In this document: one piece after another, positions 8,828-17,266 of the stretch | Layout of the letters: each line of letters begins with the position of its first letter | How positions within the stretch are numbered: the first letter of the stretch is position 1 | Assembly (NCBI RefSeq): GCF_003852315.1 | Contig: NZ_CP027762.1 | Span: forward strand, 2,523,501-2,587,500 | Direction: 5' to 3' | Source: Pseudomonas sp. LBUM920 | Lineage (GTDB): Bacteria > Pseudomonadota > Gammaproteobacteria > Pseudomonadales > Pseudomonadaceae | DNA length: 64,000 nt | The notes under the pieces: generated by a model | What the model was told of the DNA's origin: nothing | The model's input: only the letters and a program-made list of their open reading frames with translations | Database searches by the model: none | Translations under genes and position numbers: made by a program

Positions 8828-9238
8828 TTATTCGGGGATGACGGCGATCACGTCAATTTCCATCAACCACTGCGGCTGGCCCAGGGCCGACACCACCAAC
8901 CCGGTGGAAATCGGGAACACGCCTTTGAGCCACTTGCCGACTTCCTGGTACACCGGCTCGCGGTAGCGCGGGTCGATCAGGTAGGTGGTGGTCTTGACGA
9001 TGTGGCTCAGGTCGGAACCGGCTTCTTCAAGCAGTTGCTTGACGTTGCGCATGGCTTGCTCGGCTTGCGCGCGCGGGTCGCCGAGGCCAACCAGGTTGCC
9101 GTCAAAATCAGTGCCCACCTGGCCGCGCACATACACCGTATTGCCGGCGCGCACGGCCTGGCACAGGTCGTTGTCCAGGCTCTGGTTGGGGTAGGTTTCC
9201 TTGGTGTTGAACATGCGGATACGCGTGTGAGTAGGCAT
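8828..9238 (-). CDS. RidA/YjgF/YER057c family protein
   Basis: A 136-aa Rid-fold protein with NTVYVRGQVGTDFDGNLVG, a mid-protein AEQAMRNVKQLLEEAGSDLS and C-terminal EIDVIAVIPE. RidA proteins hydrolyse reactive enamines and imines. The usual active-site Arg near position 105 is not obvious here (the region reads GLVVSALGQPQWLMEIDV), so it may belong to a non-archetypal Rid subgroup. ATG at 9238 is preferred to the TTG one codon upstream. Part of the monooxygenase operon. Confidence 0.88.
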   Translation of the reverse strand: MPTHTRIRMFNTKETYPNQSLDNDLCQAVRAGNTVYVRGQVGTDFDGNLVGLGDPRAQAEQAMRNVKQLLEEAGSDLSHIVKTTTYLIDPRYREPVYQEVGKWLKGVFPISTGLVVSALGQPQWLMEIDVIAVIPE

Positions 9239-9261
9239 CAAAAAACTCCAGAAAAAAGTGA

Positions 9262-10551
9262 TCAGGCGCTGACAGGTGAGGGTTGAACAATCGGTGCGGG
9301 TTCACGGTACTCAAGGTATTGGCGCTGGATGGCAATGTGGTCGGCCACGTACTTGGCGTCATGCCAAACGCCCCAGATAAAGGACGAGCCACGGCGCGAT
9401 TGCCAAGGCAAACCGAGGAAGTAAATCCCCGATTCGGGGGCCACGCCGCGCTGGTGCTGCGGCTTGCCGGCGGCGTCAAAGGCATCGACCTTCAGCCAGC
9501 TGTAATCCACGGCAAAGCCGGTGGCCCAGATGATCGAGGTGATACCGGCCTCTGCCAGGTCCAGTTCCAGGATCGGGTGTTTGATGCATTCGGCGTCGGG
9601 GAACACGCGGCGTGCTTCGGGTTCCATCGGCAGGTCGAGGCCATTGCGCTCGATGTAGGCATCTGCCGCGTCCAGCAGGGCCAGGTAGTTCTCATCGCCT
9701 CGTTTCAGGTTGTCCACCAAATTCGCCTGGAAGGTGGCGGTACTGCCGTTGAAGGATTGAGTCAGGCCGACGAGGGTCATGCCTTGCTGGGCAAGCTCGC
9801 GAAAATCGATGGTCTTGCCGCCGTGGGCACCGCTCACTGCAATGGTCACGTGCTCGCGGCCAGGCTTCATCGCGGCTTGATCCCATTCGCCCAACACGCC
9901 CAGCCACCAGCAGAAATCGCGGTTGCGGTAGGCACGCGGCGGGCGGTCGTGGGCGCCGACCGAAAGGTACACCTGGCGGCCGCAGCGCTGCAATTCATCG
10001 GCGATCTGCACGCCGGACGAGCCGGCACCCACGACCAGCACGGCGCCGGCGGGCAGTTGCGCAGGGTTGCGATAGTCGGCGGAATGGATCTGGTGCAGCG
10101 CGGAGTCTTTGGGCGCAATTGCTGGAATCACCGGTTTCTGGAACGGCCCGGTGGCCGCGACGACGCGGTTGGCTTCGATGACGCCTTCGCTGGTGTGCAC
10201 GGTAAAGCCCGGGCGGCCGACATTGCGCACCACAGAGGTCACCTCCACGCCGGTGCGGATCGGTGCGTTGAATTTGCGCGCATAGGCTTCAAAGTAATCG
10301 GCCACGCGCTCTTTAGGCGCGAAACCATCGGCGGCGACGTCATCGAATTCAAGGCCTGGAAAACGGTCATGCCAGGCCGGCCCATTGGCCACCAACGAAT
10401 CCCACCGCCCGGTGCGCCAGCGCTCGGCGATGCGGCTGCGCTCCAGCACCAGGTGCGGCACACCGTGCTTGCTCAGGTGTTCGCTCATGGCCACGCCAGC
10501 CTGACCGGCTCCCACAACCAGGGTGTCTGTTTTTGTTATTGCTTGCGTCAT
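9262..10551 (-). CDS. Flavin-containing monooxygenase-like FAD/NAD(P)-binding protein
   Basis: A 429-aa protein with two Rossmann motifs: the FAD site GAGQAGVAMSEHL near residue 13 and the NADPH site GAGSSGVQIADEL near residue 160. IIWATGFAVDYSWL is the conserved ATGF segment near the C-terminus. These fit class B monooxygenases, which make N- or S-oxides or Baeyer-Villiger products. Start chosen at ATG 10551, which has AAGGA 7 nt upstream; an in-frame ATG at 10593 has none. First gene of the operon with RidA, DUF1028 and M20 deacylase. Confidence 0.87.
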   Translation of the reverse strand: MTQAITKTDTLVVGAGQAGVAMSEHLSKHGVPHLVLERSRIAERWRTGRWDSLVANGPAWHDRFPGLEFDDVAADGFAPKERVADYFEAYARKFNAPIRTGVEVTSVVRNVGRPGFTVHTSEGVIEANRVVAATGPFQKPVIPAIAPKDSALHQIHSADYRNPAQLPAGAVLVVGAGSSGVQIADELQRCGRQVYLSVGAHDRPPRAYRNRDFCWWLGVLGEWDQAAMKPGREHVTIAVSGAHGGKTIDFRELAQQGMTLVGLTQSFNGSTATFQANLVDNLKRGDENYLALLDAADAYIERNGLDLPMEPEARRVFPDAECIKHPILELDLAEAGITSIIWATGFAVDYSWLKVDAFDAAGKPQHQRGVAPESGIYFLGLPWQSRRGSSFIWGVWHDAKYVADHIAIQRQYLEYREPAPIVQPSPVSA

Positions 10552-10708
10552 GTGTCTGTCCTTGCGTAATGCAGTTGGATTCAGCTTGGGCATGGCGTCA
10601 AGGCTAGGGGGAGGGCGATTTTTAATAAAATATTATTAAGCTGGGAACAGAGCATAAATATCGGATGCAGAGCGGCTGACACGATCGCGCTGAATGGCGC
10701 AGAGCGAA

Positions 10709-10797
10709 CGTGGCAGCGAGCTTGCCCGCGCATGGGGGATTTCAGTCAATATAGCTTTCACTGAGCCATCGCCTTCGCGAGCAAGCCCGCTCCCACA
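10709..10797. repeat. REP/REPIN element
   Basis: A degenerate left arm (TGGCAGCGAGCTTGCCCGCG, from 10711) and a right arm CTTCGCGAGCAAGCCCGCTC followed by CCACA ending at 10797 form an inverted pair about 90 bp long. It lies between the monooxygenase operon and a GNAT gene. Confidence 0.75.
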
Positions 10798-10810
10798 TTG
10801 GACAGACGCC

Positions 10811-11245
10811 ATGCCTACGATCCGTGTAATGACCCCCGCCGACTACGACGCGGTCCTCGCCCTGATGCAAAACACCCCGGGCATTTCCCTGCGCGACGCC
10901 GATTCCCGCGAGGCCACCGAGCGCTACCTGGCGCGCAACCCCGAGATGAGTTTTGTCGCCCACGCCGCCGGCCGGGTGATCGCCTGCGTGATGTGCGGCC
11001 ATGATGGCCGGCGTGGCTATCTGCAACACCTGCTGGTGCTGCCGGACTATCGCCGCCAAGGCATCGCCCAGGCACTGATCGAGCGCTGCCTCGGTGCGCT
11101 GGAGCAACTGGGCATCGACAAATGCCACCTCGATGTATTCAAGACCAACACCCATGCCGCCGCGTATTGGCAAGGGCAGGGCTGGACGCTGCGAACGGAC
11201 ATCGACCGTTATTCCTTCACGCGCCCCGGCAACGAAAACGCCTAG
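10811..11245 (+). CDS. GNAT family N-acetyltransferase
   Basis: A 144-aa single-domain acetyltransferase. The acetyl-CoA motif A is LLVLPDYRRQGIAQALIERC (Q/RxxGxA at about residues 80-90). A later Asn/Tyr-rich segment, TNTHAAAYWQGQGWTLRTD, matches motif B. Acceptor unknown. ATG at 10811 is 13 bp beyond a REP. Convergent with and overlapping the LuxR-type regulator by 4 bp. Confidence 0.88.
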   Translation: MPTIRVMTPADYDAVLALMQNTPGISLRDADSREATERYLARNPEMSFVAHAAGRVIACVMCGHDGRRGYLQHLLVLPDYRRQGIAQALIERCLGALEQLGIDKCHLDVFKTNTHAAAYWQGQGWTLRTDIDRYSFTRPGNENA

Positions 11246-11844
11246 CGCTCGGCGCAGTACTTGACGGCCGCCGCCGCGCGCGAGGGCACCTTCAAGCTGC
11301 GCAGCAGCGACGACACGTGAATGCGCACGGTGAATGGCGAGATCGCCAGGGCTTTGGCGATTTCCTTGTTGGTCTTGCCTTGGGCGATCAGGCGCAGCAC
11401 CTCTTGCTGGCGCGCGGTGAGGGTGGGGGTGCCCAGGGGCAGCAGGCCGGAGGGCGCGAACTTGACCAGCACTTCGCCGTCGCGAATCGCCAGGAGCGCC
11501 TGGCCGATTTCGTCCGGGGTGATGTTCTTGCCGATAAACCCGTCGGCACCCAGCGCCATAACCTGCTCGATCAGCGCCGGGTCATCCACCATCGACACCA
11601 CGATCAAGGTGCTGCGCCGCAAGTGCTGGCGCAGCTCGGCCAGCTGGCTCATGCAGGTCAGGCCGGGAAAGCGCAGGTCGAGGATCAGTGTGTCGATATC
11701 GCTGCCGTCGCGGGTCAATGCGTGCACCGCGTCCAGGTCGCCGGCCTCTTGCACCACGGCCTCGGGCAGCAGGCGCTGCACGGTGCGCAGCATGCCTTCG
11801 CGAAACATCGGGTGGTCGTCGGCTATGATGATCCGGCCGGTCAT
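11242..11844 (-). CDS. NarL/FixJ-type response regulator
   Basis: A 200-aa protein. The receiver domain has the acidic pair in IIIADDHPMFREGM, a phosphoacceptor Asp in TLILDLRFPG and a Lys in DGFIGKNI. The C-terminal LuxR HTH reads LTARQQEVLRLIAQGKTNKE and ALAISPFTVRIHVSSLL. It is divergent from the hybrid kinase at 11959 with a 114-bp gap, so the two likely form a two-component system. Confidence 0.9.
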   Translation of the reverse strand: MTGRIIIADDHPMFREGMLRTVQRLLPEAVVQEAGDLDAVHALTRDGSDIDTLILDLRFPGLTCMSQLAELRQHLRRSTLIVVSMVDDPALIEQVMALGADGFIGKNITPDEIGQALLAIRDGEVLVKFAPSGLLPLGTPTLTARQQEVLRLIAQGKTNKEIAKALAISPFTVRIHVSSLLRSLKVPSRAAAAVKYCAER

Positions 11845-11958
11845 GGTGTGCTCCTTCCTGGGGCAAGCGAGTGTTGTGCCATGCTACTTTAGCACCGCGC
11901 CACAGGGACGCTTCTGGCGCGTTCCGGACAGATCGATTGCCGCACAAGGACGTCATCC

Positions 11959-13572
11959 ATGAGTCATGAGACCCACTCCGAACTCGATCAGGCCAACCTG
12001 CGCATTGTGGTGGCCGCCATCGCGATTATCTACATCGGCGCGCTGGGGTTCTTTCCCGGTCAGTCGGTGGACACCTACGTGCCGGTGATCCTGTACATCG
12101 TCGCGTTCCTGCTGGCCTCCATCGCGCTGCGCCAGGTCATCGCGCGCTGGCCCGGGCATTACCCGACGCGGCGGGTGCTGGGCATGATCCACGACTACAC
12201 CGGCACCTCGTTCGGGCTGGTGGTGGGCGGTGAAGCGGCATTGCCGCTGTATGCCGTGATGGTGTGGGTCAACCTGGGCAACGGCATGCGCTACGGCTCG
12301 CGCTACCTGGCGATTGCCACGGGGCTGGCGTTGCTCGCGCTGCTGATCGTGTACCGGCTGACGCCCCTGTGGCAGGCGCAACCGTTCATGGTGCTGATGC
12401 TGATGATCACCAGCACGGTGATCCCGGTGTACGCGCATATTTTGCTCGAGCGCACGCGCAAGGCGTCCGAAGAGGCCATCGCGGCCAACCTGGAAAAATC
12501 GCGGTTCCTGGCCCAGGCCAGTCACGACCTGCGCCAGCCGATCCACTCCATCGGGCTGTTTACGGCGTGTTTGCGTGAGGCAAAGCTTGGGCATGACGAA
12601 CAGCGGTTGGTGGACAATATCGACCGCTCGCTGCTCAACGTGTCGCAGCTGTTCCGTTCGATTCTCGACCTCTACACCCTCGACAACGGCAGGCTGTTGC
12701 CCAAATACCAAGTGATTCACCTGGGCGAATTCCTCGCCGACCTGGTGCACCAGCACGCCGAGGCGGCGCACTGGGCCGGGGTGCAACTGCGCCTGCGGCC
12801 GTGTGCGTATTGGGTGCAGGTCGACCCCGCGATGTTGGCGACGATGGTGCAAAACCTGCTCTCCAATTGCTTCAAATATGGCGCGCAGCGGCCAGTACTG
12901 ATCGGCGCGCGCATTCGCAACGGCGGCGTGTCGCTTCAGGTGCACGACCAGGGGCGGGGCATTGCCGAGGAGCATCAGGCGAAGGTCTTCGAAGAGTTCT
13001 ATCGGGTACGCCAACTGCGTGACAAGGACGTCGAAGGCGTGGGCCTGGGGCTGTCCATCGTCAAGCGGCTGGGGCAGTTGATGGGCGTGCACGTGAGCCT
13101 GCGTTCTGGGCTGGGCCATGGCACCTCCGTGAGCCTGTACGGCCTGGCACTGGCGACGGCGCCGCGCCAACCGGCGGCGCGAGACGACCCGCGCCAGGCC
13201 GGCTTGCTGACGGGTCTGAAAGTTTGCCTGGTGGAAGATGACCACAACGTGCTGTTGGCCACCCAGGCCTTGCTGGAGCGCTGGGGCTGCGAGGTGCAGG
13301 CCGAATCCAGCGGGCAGGGCCTGGTCAGCGACTGCGACATCATCGTCGCCGACTATGACCTGGGCAACCACGCCACCGGCATCGAGTGCATCGATGCCCT
13401 GTGCCAGCAACGCGGCTGGGCGGTGCCGGCGCTGATCCTGACCGGGCACGACGTGGAAAAAATCCAGGCGGCCCTGCATGACCGCAAGATCGCGATTCTG
13501 TCCAAACCGGTGCGGCCTGCGGAGCTACGCGGCACGCTGCGTGACCTCAGCCAGCCAGCCGTCACTGCATGA
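11959..13572 (+). CDS. Hybrid sensor histidine kinase with C-terminal receiver domain
   Basis: A 537-aa protein. Residues 1-160 hold about six hydrophobic helices. The H-box is FLAQASHDLRQPIHSIGLF near residue 190, with the phosphorylatable His in SHDLRQP. The ATPase N, G1 and G2 boxes follow (NLLSNCFKYG, HDQGRGIA, GVGLGLSIVKRL). A receiver from about residue 420 carries EDD, the phosphoacceptor Asp in VADYDLG and Lys in LSKPVRP. AAGGA precedes ATG 11959. With the divergent NarL-type regulator it probably forms a phosphorelay. The stimulus is unknown; the membrane region has no periplasmic domain of note. Its 3' end overlaps the convergent lipoprotein gene by 11 bp. Confidence 0.9.
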   Translation: MSHETHSELDQANLRIVVAAIAIIYIGALGFFPGQSVDTYVPVILYIVAFLLASIALRQVIARWPGHYPTRRVLGMIHDYTGTSFGLVVGGEAALPLYAVMVWVNLGNGMRYGSRYLAIATGLALLALLIVYRLTPLWQAQPFMVLMLMITSTVIPVYAHILLERTRKASEEAIAANLEKSRFLAQASHDLRQPIHSIGLFTACLREAKLGHDEQRLVDNIDRSLLNVSQLFRSILDLYTLDNGRLLPKYQVIHLGEFLADLVHQHAEAAHWAGVQLRLRPCAYWVQVDPAMLATMVQNLLSNCFKYGAQRPVLIGARIRNGGVSLQVHDQGRGIAEEHQAKVFEEFYRVRQLRDKDVEGVGLGLSIVKRLGQLMGVHVSLRSGLGHGTSVSLYGLALATAPRQPAARDDPRQAGLLTGLKVCLVEDDHNVLLATQALLERWGCEVQAESSGQGLVSDCDIIVADYDLGNHATGIECIDALCQQRGWAVPALILTGHDVEKIQAALHDRKIAILSKPVRPAELRGTLRDLSQPAVTA

Positions 13573-13897
13573 ACGGTGCGGCCTGACCGCCTTTGGCGCC
13601 TTTGGGCATGCACCAGGCGCTGGGTTTCATCAAGCCAAAGCTGGCCACGGTGAACAAGCCGCCGCTGGCACCGCTGGGCACGGTGCAGTTGTAATCACCA
13701 GACGCGGTGCTGGCGATGTAGTAGGTGGTCATGGAGTCATTGCGCACGTTGGAGATACGCTTGACCGGCTCACCGAGGTTGGTTTCCGACAGCGTCTTGA
13801 GATGGTCTTCATTGGGCTTGACGTTGCTGCAACCGGCGACACTGATGATCAGGGCGCCAAGCAGGGTGAGACGGGTAACGCAGGCGTGCAGGTTCAT
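13562..13897 (-). CDS. Small putative lipoprotein
   Basis: A 111-aa protein with a type II signal peptide: MNLHACVTRLTLLGALIISV then AGC, the lipobox Cys being at residue 23. The mature part is short, with two more Cys residues and a segment TTYYIASTASGDYNCTVPSG. AAGGAAG upstream supports ATG 13897. I do not recognise the family; function unknown. Confidence 0.75.
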   Translation of the reverse strand: MNLHACVTRLTLLGALIISVAGCSNVKPNEDHLKTLSETNLGEPVKRISNVRNDSMTTYYIASTASGDYNCTVPSGASGGLFTVASFGLMKPSAWCMPKGAKGGQAAPFMQ

Positions 13898-14073
13898 GAG
13901 GGTTCTTCCTTGGGATTGTCAGGGTTTTTCCAGCGCGCAAGGCACCCTCGCGCAACAGGCGTGCGGTGCCGGGGGGAGCGTTGGAAGTGCCGTGGAATAT
14001 AGCGCCGCCGGGCAAAGGGGTCGATTAGCACAAGTGTGCTAATGGCACGATGAGGTCATGGACGGAGAGAAGC

Positions 14074-14556
14074 ATGCTGCAGATTAAACGCGCCACCCAA
14101 GCGGACGCCCAGGCGGCGTTCGACATTCGCCTCTTGGCCATCCGCAGCCAATGCATCGGCGCCTACAGCCGCGAACAGATGCTGCTGTGGACCCGCGGCC
14201 GCGCCGAAGACGGCTACAGCGCGCTGATGGACAAGCCGTTTTACCTGGGCTGGGTGAATGGCGAGCCCGTGGTCACCGGGATGCTCGACCCGGATAACCA
14301 CGAAGTGGGCGCGCTGTTTGTGCTCCCTGAATTTGCCGGACGCGGGTACGGCAAGGCAATGCTTGATCACTTGGAAAACCTCGCGCGGGAACTGGCCATT
14401 GAGCACGTCGTGCTGGATTCGACGCTCAACGCGGCGAGCTTCTACAGAGCGTGCGGTTATGCGGGCGACAAACAAGCGGTGTATCACTCGCCGTCGGGGC
14501 TGACACTGGCGTGTATACCGATGACCAAGCGACTGGTTGCCGAGGACGCGAACTAG
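14074..14556 (+). CDS. GNAT family N-acetyltransferase
   Basis: A 160-aa acetyltransferase with motif A LFVLPEFAGRGYGKAMLDHL and a C-terminal LDSTLNAASFYRACGY. Start at ATG 14074 is favoured by GGAGAG 6 nt upstream; an in-frame ATG at 14050 lacks one. Acceptor unknown. Immediately downstream lies the 191-bp palindromic tandem array. Confidence 0.87.
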   Translation: MLQIKRATQADAQAAFDIRLLAIRSQCIGAYSREQMLLWTRGRAEDGYSALMDKPFYLGWVNGEPVVTGMLDPDNHEVGALFVLPEFAGRGYGKAMLDHLENLARELAIEHVVLDSTLNAASFYRACGYAGDKQAVYHSPSGLTLACIPMTKRLVAEDAN

Positions 14557-14579
14557 CTCCGGCTAACATCGATGATCGC

Positions 14580-15264
14580 TGTGGGAGCTGTCGAGCCCCG
14601 GCGAGGCTGCGAAAGCGGTGGTTCAGGCAACAATTATTTCAGCAGTGCCGCCGCCTTCGCAGCCTCGCTAAAGCTCGACAGCTCCCACAGGGGATCGGGG
14701 GTGGGCTTGAAGGGCCGTGCGCAGGGTATCAACCGAAGCCTCGGCGGCGTCTGGGCATGGACGCGATCCGTGTGGGAGCTGTCGAGCCCCGGCGAGGCTG
14801 CGAAAGCGGTGGTTCAGGCAGCAATTATTTCAGCAGTGCCGCCGCCTTCGCAGCCTCGCTAAAGCTCGACAGCTCCCACAGGGGATCGGGGGCGGGCTTG
14901 AAGGGGGCGTGCGCAGGGGATCAACCGAAGCCTCGGCGGCGCTGGGCATGGACGCGGTCCGTGTGGGAGCTGTCGAGCCCCGGCGAGGCTGCGAAAGCGG
15001 TGGGTCAGGCGACCGTTGTTCCGGCAGTGCCGCCGCCTTCGCAGCCTCGCTAAAGCTCGACAGCTCCCACAGGGGATTGGGGGCGGGCTTGAGGGGGGGC
15101 GTGCGCAGGGGATCAACCGAAGGCTCGCCGGCGTCTGGGCATGGGCGCGGTCCGTGTGGGAGCTGTCGAGCCGCGGCGAGGCTGCGAAAGCGGTGGTTCA
15201 GGCAACAATTATTTCGGCAGTGCCGCCGCCTTCGCAGCCTCGCTAAAGCTCGACAGCTCCCACA
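14580..15264. repeat. Four-copy tandem array of a 191-bp REP-like palindromic unit
   Basis: TGTGGGAGCTGTCGAGCC begins at 14580, 14771, 14962 and 15155. The matching right arm, GGCTCGACAGCTCCCACA or near variants, ends at 14689, 14880, 15071 and 15264, so each unit carries an inverted pair about 110 bp long. The connecting segment (GGGCTTGAAGGGCCGTGCGC and flanks) is the reverse complement of the last codons of the HIT gene to the right. The array has therefore amplified coding 3' sequence. Copies are nearly identical, apart from some substitutions and the 193-bp spacing between copies 3 and 4. Confidence 0.9.
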
Positions 15265-15761
15265 GGGGATCGGGGGTGGGCTTGAAGGGCCGTGCGCAGT
15301 CGCTCGATAACCTGTTTAACCGAGTCCCCCTGAACCGCCGGCGGCGTTGGGCTTTCGCCGAACTCGCGCCATACAAACAGCGTCAACTCGGCCCCGTCGG
15401 TCAGCGTCTGCGCTGGCTCCTGGGTGCCAAAACGTTGCAGCACGCGGTATCGCGGGTCCTGCCAAAACGTCTGCTCGACCCAGTCGTACACCGGGATGAA
15501 GTGAAAGTGCAGCGGGAAGCCGGGCATGTGCCCGTAGCGGCTGATGTACAGCCATTTGGGCTGCAGCTGCGCCTCGATCACCCGTTGGGTTTTAGCCAGC
15601 AAGCCCCCCAGCTCAGCCAGCGCGGCTTCCGGCATGTCGGCGAGCGAGTCGATTGGTGCCTTGGCACCCAGCATCAGGTAGCCCGGCAGCTTTGACGCCA
15701 GGTGATGATTGAGCCGCCAGTGCTCGGTTTGGTGAAGGATGAAAGCGGGGTCGATCGGCAT
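15243..15761 (-). CDS. HIT-family protein with repeat-derived C-terminus
   Basis: A 172-aa protein. The histidine-triad region is FPLHFHFIPVYDWVEQ near residue 85, with an upstream HHLASKLPGYLMLGAKAP. HIT proteins are nucleotide hydrolases or transferases. The final residues QAHPRSPVGAVEL and the TAG stop are encoded inside the right arm of the fourth repeat copy. The native C-terminus was thus either replaced by the REP or is the source of the repeat. ATG at 15761 is chosen; a longer frame to 15878 lacks the family N-terminus. Confidence 0.8.
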   Translation of the reverse strand: MPIDPAFILHQTEHWRLNHHLASKLPGYLMLGAKAPIDSLADMPEAALAELGGLLAKTQRVIEAQLQPKWLYISRYGHMPGFPLHFHFIPVYDWVEQTFWQDPRYRVLQRFGTQEPAQTLTDGAELTLFVWREFGESPTPPAVQGDSVKQVIERLRTALQAHPRSPVGAVEL

Positions 15762-15886
15762 AAGCACGCGTCCATGAGAGCCGGGCGGGCAGGATAACAA
15801 GCGCGAGCTCCTGTATCCCACAAAAGCCGGCGATCTGTGTCTACCGCTGCGCGTGGCGGGCGGATAGGGTCGAGCCACGTTAAATA

Positions 15887-16231
15887 ATGACCGAGCCCAC
15901 CATGCAACTGACCGCCGTCCCGTTTGCCACCACCGACTGGTCCACCCTCGAACCTGAACTGCACCCAGGCGTCACCGGCAATGCCCTGTGGCGCACGTGC
16001 CACTTCGGCACCACCCGTGTGCGCATGGTCGAATACACGCCCGGTTACCTGGCCGATCATTGGTGCTGGCGCGGGCATGTGTTGCTGTGTCTGGAAGGGC
16101 AATTGCACACGCAATTGGAAGACGGCCGCCAGTTCACCCTCACGGCCGGGATGAGTTACCAGGTGGGCAATGACATGGAAGGGCATCGCTCATCCACCCT
16201 CACCGGCGCGAAGCTGTTTATCGTGGATTGA
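15887..16231 (+). CDS. DHCW-motif cupin-fold protein
   Basis: A 114-aa single cupin domain. The segment YLADHWCWRGHVLLCLEGQL carries the DHxCW signature, followed by FTLTAGMSYQVGND. Metal-binding cupins of this type have no firmly assigned reaction. The start is either ATG 15887 or ATG 15902 (MQLTAVPF); ribosome sites for both are weak. Confidence 0.82.
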   Translation: MTEPTMQLTAVPFATTDWSTLEPELHPGVTGNALWRTCHFGTTRVRMVEYTPGYLADHWCWRGHVLLCLEGQLHTQLEDGRQFTLTAGMSYQVGNDMEGHRSSTLTGAKLFIVD

Positions 16232-16234
16232 GCC

Positions 16235-17149
16235 TCACCCTTTGCGATACACCCCAGCAGACGCCCGCGCCAGGTCAATAAAGTTCTGCAGCGGCGCCGA
16301 CGGGTTGAACGCGCGCCGCACCAGGGTAATCGGCGCCAGCAGCTTGGGCCTGGCGTCGCTGATCCGGCAATACACCACACTTTCGCGGTGCACATCGCGC
16401 ATCGACGCCGGCACCACCGAGATGCCTTCGCCAGCCGCTACCAGGCTGACGTTGGTCAGCATGCGTTCCACCTCAAAGGCGATCTTCGGTTCGAACCCGG
16501 CGTTCTGGCAGGCGGTGATCAGGTTGGCGTACATGCCCGGCGCGCCGGGGCGGCGGACCAGGATGAAGCGTTCGTCCTTGAGCGCGATCAGCGGCAGGGT
16601 GCTGCCAGGCTCTTTGAGCAAGGGATGCCCGGTGGGCAGGGCGAGCAGCATTTCTTCGTTGAGCAGACGGTGGAATGTCAGGCTTTGATGGGTGCTGACC
16701 GGCGCGCGCAGGATGCCGATGTCGATGCGTTTTTCGATGGCGTCCTCGGTCACTTCCCGGGCGCTGCCTTCGTTGATCGACAGTTCCACGCCGGGGTAGC
16801 GCTCGCGGTAGGCGCGGATGATGCGCGGGATCAGCGGGTGAGCGGCAGCCGAGCTGGTAAAACCGATCACCAGCGTGCCTTCGATGCCCTGGGCAGCACG
16901 GGAGGCCTTGAGCGCGCCGTGCTCGACGCGGGCGAGGATCACGCGGGCTTCGTCGAGAAACACCAGGCCGCCGGCGGTGAGGTCGACGCCCTTGGGATGG
17001 CGTTTGAACAGGTCGAAACCCAGTTCCTGTTCGAGGGCGCGAATCTGTTGGCTGAGGGGCGGTTGCTGCATGTTCAGGCGCGCGGCGGCACGGGTGAAAT
17101 GTCGCTCTTCGGCCACCATGATGAAATAGCGCAGATGACGAAGTTCCAT
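16235..17149 (-). CDS. LysR-family transcriptional regulator
   Basis: A 304-aa protein with HTH MELRHLRYFIMVAEERHFTR and LNMQQPPLSQQIRALEQELG. The effector domain begins near GTLVIGFTSSAAAHPLIP, resembling the BenM/CatM subgroup. Divergent from the DAACS transporter at 17267, which it probably controls. AT-rich DNA at 17190-17260 between the two starts is the likely operator region. Confidence 0.9.
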   Translation of the reverse strand: MELRHLRYFIMVAEERHFTRAAARLNMQQPPLSQQIRALEQELGFDLFKRHPKGVDLTAGGLVFLDEARVILARVEHGALKASRAAQGIEGTLVIGFTSSAAAHPLIPRIIRAYRERYPGVELSINEGSAREVTEDAIEKRIDIGILRAPVSTHQSLTFHRLLNEEMLLALPTGHPLLKEPGSTLPLIALKDERFILVRRPGAPGMYANLITACQNAGFEPKIAFEVERMLTNVSLVAAGEGISVVPASMRDVHRESVVYCRISDARPKLLAPITLVRRAFNPSAPLQNFIDLARASAGVYRKG

Positions 17150-17266
17150 GGTGGTGTATCCCGTGACAAGACTTTATTATCTGCGGCTAGAAGCGGCCAG
17201 GCGGTCAATATGCCGAACGCGGCGGTTAACGACAATAACAATAAATAAAAACAGGCAAGAGCGCTG

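Noticed and set aside
14451..15310. Plus-strand open frames across the 191-bp array
   Set aside because: They only read through repeated palindromes, giving repeated RGCESGGSG-type peptides without a ribosome site.
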